The notes under the pieces: generated by a model
The model's database searches: none
The model's input: only the letters and a program-made list of their open reading frames with translations
What the model was told of the DNA's origin: nothing
Part shown: positions 59,464 to 64,000 of the stretch, in pieces
Layout: every line of letters begins with the position of its first letter
Numbering within the stretch: position 1 is the first letter of the stretch
Origin: Thysanoteuthis rhombus
Taxonomy: Eukaryota > Mollusca > Cephalopoda > Oegopsida > Thysanoteuthidae
NCBI GenBank assembly: GCA_963457665.1
Contig: OY735222.1
Coordinates: forward strand, 41,282,398-41,346,397
Reading direction: 5' to 3'
Length of the DNA: 64,000 nucleotides
Position numbers and translations under genes: made by a program

Positions 59464-59551
<88 letters not shown>
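59464..59551. repeat. (TA)n(GA)n compound microsatellite
   Basis: TA 59464-59512, GA 59516-59550. Confidence 0.95.
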
Positions 59552-59555
<4 letters not shown>

Positions 59556-59802
59556 CAGCCGTAAACCTATTCATAAACTGAATGTATCAAGAAAGAAAAA
59601 AGACTAAACAAGCCGTAATAACCAATACAACTCAGGTAGTTTCGGGGATCAAGTACAACCGCCATGTTTCATAGTGAAATAAAAGATGTGAGACATCGGG
59701 TTGTTCGCACTTTGAGCTTTCTATGTATATGTGAATGTCTCACATTTAACATATTCTTTATTCTATACTTAGAATAAGCTTGGATAAACGAGTGTTCAAG
59801 TT

Positions 59803-59900
59803 TATATATATATATATATATATTTATATACAATATATATATATATACATATGTGTGTGTGTGTGTGTGTGTATACATATATATATATATATATATATGT

Positions 59901-59940
<40 letters not shown>

Positions 59941-59960
59941 GTATATATGCGTGTATGAGC
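59803..59960. repeat. (TA)(TG)(TA)(CA)(TA) compound array
   Basis: Symmetric arrangement: TG block 59851-59872, TA 59875-59898, CA block 59902-59926, TA to 59948. Confidence 0.95.
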
Positions 59961-59964
59961 GTCT

Positions 59965-61365
59965 GTGTATTCTAGTGCATTTATATTATAAATGTATGTA
60001 CGTCAGTGCGTATGCCCCTGTGAACCTCTGTGTTTGCGGGTGATTTTTCTCTCAGTTGTCATATATACATATGTACGTATACATATACATGGGGACTGAT
60101 TGTGCAATTTCATTTGTAAGCTTGTATATGTATGCATTTACAAGCCTCTCTGGATGTTTTGATACCCATACACACACACTGACACACACACACATATATA
60201 TATAGGCTATCAGGGAATCTCAGCGTATTCCAGTGACTATATAACTGAACATATGGGTAAAATTGCTTGGTAGTAATGAGAGCACCAAGTGGCTGATTGT
60301 ATGATTGGAACTTAGCATGAGTATGATACACATTTTCAGTCAGGTCATTGGTGTCCACGTAGCTCTTGTGACTGTTATTGATATGATTGAAAGCGGTTAT
60401 GTGGATTTCACATACAGATTATATAAAATTTAAAAAAAGCATTACAATTATCTCACACCTGAACAATATTTTTCAATCCTTTGTTTGGTGAAGGCAACAA
60501 ATTTAACAAAATCCACTATCAATTCAAGAAAAAAAGAAGCAAAAACAAAATGACTGAAAACGTATTAATGAATTAATTGTGGAGTTCCACGCACTCATTC
60601 ACTTGATGTTGAGAATAGCAAAAACGTTTGTACGCTATTTCTAACGTCAAATGAGCGAATGTGTAGAAAATTCATGAATAAAAAAACAGAAGTTAATACA
60701 TAAGTTATATTGCTATTGATTCGACAATCAACCGGTGTAACAGAATATATTTGCCTTTTTAGTGCATCCGTAGTTATTACAAGACAAATTAAAACTGATG
60801 CGTCAAAAACAAACAAAAACCCCCACAAAAGCAAAGAATTGTACAACGTTTTTTCTTTATTCTTTACAAATAAGGAAGTAACTGAAAGGAATTAATGGAA
60901 GTAATGGATTAGTTTGAAGGTGTACTTCCGTATGACAGTCCAGTTTAGCATTATAGTTTCAATGTAAATATGACTGGCAAGGGCTTGAAACAATTTTACT
61001 GAAAACTGGAAAATTCCCTGAAGAAAAGAAAGTGTTAAAGTTTGGAAACAAAAACAAATACACGGGAAATGATTGTTATCAAATGGTTTCGAATATTAGT
61101 TCGATGAAACAGATTTTTCAGGAAATTTCTCTCACTTGAAATACACATTAATTGAAAATCTACGAAAAAATGAATGTCAGATTCAGTAGTCAAAAAATTG
61201 TTAACCTTTTAAATTGAATACAATTAAAATTGAAAATACATTTGCTTAACCGAAATGTAACGGGAAAAAGAAAGGGCTCAACACTTAAATGATGTCAAAG
61301 ATTGAAAGTGATGGCGAATGATTTAAAACTATCTTTTCAAATAACCTTATTTAGGCAAGTTCAAA
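59965..61365. other. Unannotated DNA
   Basis: CA/TA traces at 60170-60205. No gene supported. The rest is AT-rich. Confidence 0.45.
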
Positions 61366-61369
61366 TGCA

Positions 61370-61445
61370 ATTGTGGGTCAGTGGCTAGACTTCTCGATTA
61401 TTGTCAGGATGACGATACGTTCCAATCAGTGTTCGATCCAGAAAC
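61370..61445 (+). mobile_element. tRNA-like SINE fragment
   Basis: tgtgggtcagtggctagact (61373-61392) resembles an A box and gtgttcgatccag (61430-61442) contains an exact B-box core (gttcgatcc). Spacing is about 55 bp. No downstream body is recognised before the microsatellite at 61490. Confidence 0.45.
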
Positions 61446-61489
61446 ATTTCAAATATTTCCTCAGATCATTTTTACACACACACTAACAG

Positions 61490-61557
<68 letters not shown>

Positions 61558-61592
61558 ATTTATGTATGTTTGTATGTATGTATGTATGTATG
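61490..61592. repeat. (TA)n(TG)n(TATG)n microsatellite
   Basis: TA to 61548, TG to 61558, then TATG/GTAT units to 61590. It abuts foldback family E copy 4. Confidence 0.95.
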
Positions 61593-61870
61593 ATTATGAT
61601 TTGCGTAATATCATATAAACTCTTATTAGAAATGATCACCTGTTATTACACGATGAATGTACCATTTGGCTGAGACAACGAGAACAAAATGAATAATTAA
61701 AGAAACTGGAGATGCTGTAGGAAATTTTCCTTGATTGTTATTCTATTTATGTTGTCTAGGCCAAATAGTAAATTCACAGTGAAATAACATGTAATCATTC
61801 CAAATAAGAGTTTTAAAATGATATAACGTCATTCATAATCATTCTGTCAGATCATATATCCATTTCTTGA
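61590..61870. mobile_element. Foldback family E, copy 4 (complete arms)
   Basis: Left arm gattatgatttgcgtaatat, catataaactcttattagaa, atgatcacctgttattacac, gtaccatttggctgagaca. Right arm (reverse complement) gattatgaatgacgttatat, aactcttatttggaatgatt, acatgttatttcactgtgaa, tactatttggcctagacaa. The hinge lies near 61720. The arms are about 110-120 bp each and the whole about 250-260 bp. No ORF: a MITE-like foldback. Confidence 0.75.
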
Positions 61871-62155
61871 TAATATAAATACACATCTAGGAGCTTTGTT
61901 TGATTTGCCTGAACTTTTGTATAGTATGCAATATGTAAGCTTATAGTTGAAAGCTCATTTTTATGTGCTTAAACTTATTTACATATACTATGATTTTGGG
62001 GGGATGCGTTTGAGTTAGTATATGTGCGTAAGTATACATTATTTTGTATGTGTGTTTCATTCTATGTATTAGTTTGGTTGTCCATGAATACGAATTTGTG
62101 AGTGTGGGTGTATGTGCCTGAGATTTTATGTAAGAGTGCGTTTGTGTTAAATTGT
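61871..62155. other. Unannotated DNA, TG/TATG-rich
   Basis: Imperfect TGTG/TATG text. No gene. Confidence 0.5.
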
Positions 62156-62157
62156 GC

Positions 62158-62766
62158 TAGCGCATGCGTGTGGCTGAGAGAAGAAAAGAGAGAGAGAGTA
62201 AGGCGGGATATAGAGAGAGAAAGAAAGAGTGATTTGAGAGAGAGAGAGAAAGGGAGAGAGAGAGAGAGAGTCTAAGAGAGTACCCTCTGACCCCATGATC
62301 AAACCTTCTTTGCAACCGATAAAAGTCACTTCCCGCTAAAACTAATGTCTTAATCTCATATTTTCCCCCATCATTTACGAAACGTCGTCTGGTAAGACAG
62401 AGAAATCGAAAGCACTTAATCGTATGCAGAAACCAGGAGATTTATACACGCTTCTCTTCTCCGTTTCCTTCAGACTCAGCTCTCGCGAGACCAGCGTCGT
62501 CTCACAATGTAACAAGCGAGATGATTAGAAATGTGCTGGATGGTTGCGGCTAGGCAATAGGGTAGCAAAGTACTCGGCGTTTTTTTTTTAAGCAAATGGC
62601 GTCGAAAAAGAACCCGGTTAGTTGTGAATAAACCTCACAGTTCCCTTTCACGACATCAAAGCTATTCGTAGGTGTGAGGAGAACACACACACACACACCA
62701 ACCTAAAAAACAAAATATGGTACACGATCATGCACTGGTCCTAGTCGAATAGTGCGCATGCGCACA
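62158..62766. promoter_or_regulatory. Cluster of NRF1-like and TCTCGCGAGA motifs
   Basis: A perfect palindrome tgcgcatgcgca lies at 62753-62764 (NRF1 consensus form), tctcgcgaga at 62481-62490, and agcgcatgcgtg (NRF1-like) at 62160-62171. These CpG-bearing motifs are known as core-promoter elements in animals. The segment 62330-62660 is less AT-rich than its flanks. A good acceptor-like tract (ctccgtttccttcag) ends at 62473. No transcript direction can be assigned. It could equally be a promoter, a 5' UTR exon or coincidence. Confidence 0.35.
62160..62275. repeat. Interrupted (GA)n purine tract
   Basis: agagagag runs with breaks from about 62175 to 62275. Confidence 0.85.
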
Positions 62767-62941
62767 CAAACACACAAACACACAGACACTGATACGACCA
62801 ACCAACCAACAAACAAACAAACAGACAAACATTTCTTTATTTTAATGGTTGTCATTGGAGCATTTACATTAGTATTCGAATGGACTGGGCCTATCGATCT
62901 GAATGTATAGAGAAAGAGATAGAGAAAGAGGAAGAGGAAAA

Positions 62942-63375
62942 CAGGTCAGGTTCGTCACTATATCGAAACAGTCCTGTGACCAACGTCTTTTGGCATCGTT
63001 CCGAGTTCGGGGTGATCAACTGAAAAATTTGAGAAAAGGGGTAATCAGTTATAATGGATAACTTCTTTCCCCTTTCGTTGGACAGCAACCGCTAAAAAAA
63101 AATGTGAATTTTCAAAAAAAAAATGTGTGGATGCTGTTCGAAACGAACTAAGGGACTAATCAGACATGAACTCAAATTGACCCACTACAAAAAATCCGTT
63201 ATAAAGTACCGATTTTTCTTGACACGATTAGGGGTTAATGTTCCAATTTTCACCCCTCTAGTTCTGGCCTGACCGCGAGATAAATTCCTACGTATATTCA
63301 TACATACATTCATACAGTCAGCCTTAAACCTTAAAATCTTTGTTGACAGTTTTCGTTGAGGGTTTCTTATAGGCA
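62942..63375 (-). mobile_element. Family B, copy 9
   Basis: ggttcgtcactatatcgaaa, ccaacgtcttttggcat, ggggtgatcaactgaaaaat, the aggggttaatgttccaattt block, tacatacattcatacagtca, tgttgacagttttcgttgag. It is full length or nearly so. Confidence 0.7.
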
Positions 63376-63629
63376 AAATGTGTGAGGTGAGTCGTAGAAC
63401 TTAAGTAGGAAGTGTTTAGAGTTCTGCTGTTTTATGATGGCATTTCGAGAAGTCCATTTTATTAATGCCATTCTTCATCACTATAATAAGTTTTATTACA
63501 GCAATAAAATAATAATAAAAATGCTTTATCAGAAAGAGAGTCCACTATTTCCTTCGAATCCACTAATGTATATACGTGCGTGGAGTCTGAGTGTGTGTAT
63601 ACGGCATGAGTTCACTCTATATAAACACG

Positions 63630-63699
63630 TGGATATATATATAGTTGATATATATATATATATAGTTGATGTATATATATATATATATATATATAGTTG

Positions 63700-63775
<76 letters not shown>
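63630..63775. repeat. TA array with gttgat interruptions, then (TG)n
   Basis: agttgatatatatata units repeat at 63644, 63664 and 63695 with growing TA spacers. TG run 63748-63771. Confidence 0.9.
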
Positions 63776-63778
<3 letters not shown>

Positions 63779-63884
63779 GATTCCCAATACTGAGACAGGC
63801 AATCCTGCCAAACGCTATACACTCTTTTTAGCATCCACTCATTTTTTTTAGCTCTATACCGAATCAAATAAAGCTTGGTAAATA

Positions 63885-63895
63885 TTACACACACG

Positions 63896-63985
<90 letters not shown>

Positions 63986-64000
63986 GAGAGACAGAGAGAG
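63885..64000. repeat. (CA)n(TA)n(GA)n compound microsatellite
   Basis: CA to 63906, TA to 63944, then GA with ACAG interruptions to the window end. Confidence 0.95.

Overview
The window is eukaryotic, AT-rich, mostly non-coding DNA from an animal genome. Evidence: long (TA)n, (CA)n, (GA)n and (TCTA)n arrays, many decayed non-LTR (RTE-type) and mariner/Tc1 transposon fragments, several interspersed repeat families, a composite tRNA/5S-rRNA SINE, and no gene-sized open frame. The style fits a lophotrochozoan, and from memory of such genomes most likely a cephalopod (octopus-like). That assignment is an inference and cannot be proved from this window. There is no bacterial operon, CRISPR array, phage or plasmid. 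Most long open frames are poly-Tyr/Ile, poly-Phe/Glu or poly-Met readings of microsatellites.

Layout. 1-3500: a decayed coding element related to a widespread invertebrate repeat ORF (it contains a THALSG motif), enclosed by ~240-bp inverted arms. 3500-14730: mostly featureless AT-rich DNA with RTE 3' fragments (6.6 kb, 11.4 kb) and copies of interspersed families A and B. 14.7-28.7 kb: the densest TA/CA microsatellite zone, with tandem duplications built around TA arrays, family A/B/F/G copies, Tc1 and mariner relics, and an inverted 21-bp minisatellite at 25.9-26.3 kb. 29-33 kb: a tRNA/5S SINE and a family C copy. 33.0-36.3 kb: two polypyrimidine satellites flanking a GC-richer island (34.2-34.96 kb) that holds a candidate exon and a 5S-like repeat. 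37-44 kb: family A, C and E copies, a mariner relic, a second tRNA/5S SINE and the best candidate coding exon (40251-40476, minus). 44-54 kb: foldback family E elements, RTE fragments, a candidate 3'-terminal exon (47801-47913, minus, with an AATAAA just downstream), a possible Ty3/gypsy tail and a weak plus-strand exon (53.7 kb). 54-64 kb: a reverse-transcriptase pseudogene (56.7-57.3 kb, minus), family B, E and G copies, and a CpG-containing cluster with NRF1-like and TCTCGCGAGA motifs near 62.2-62.8 kb.

No complete gene can be assembled. If the splice-bounded exons are real, the window is intronic or intergenic DNA of at least one minus-strand gene (exon at 40.3-40.5 kb), plus the 3' end of a second minus-strand gene stopping near 47.75 kb. 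The strongest unexplained structure is repeat biology: elements whose ends consistently abut TA/CA microsatellites, foldback elements, orientation-switching minisatellites, and a SINE joining tRNA-like and 5S-like modules. All coordinates of degenerate repeats are approximate, because they come from reading by eye rather than alignment.
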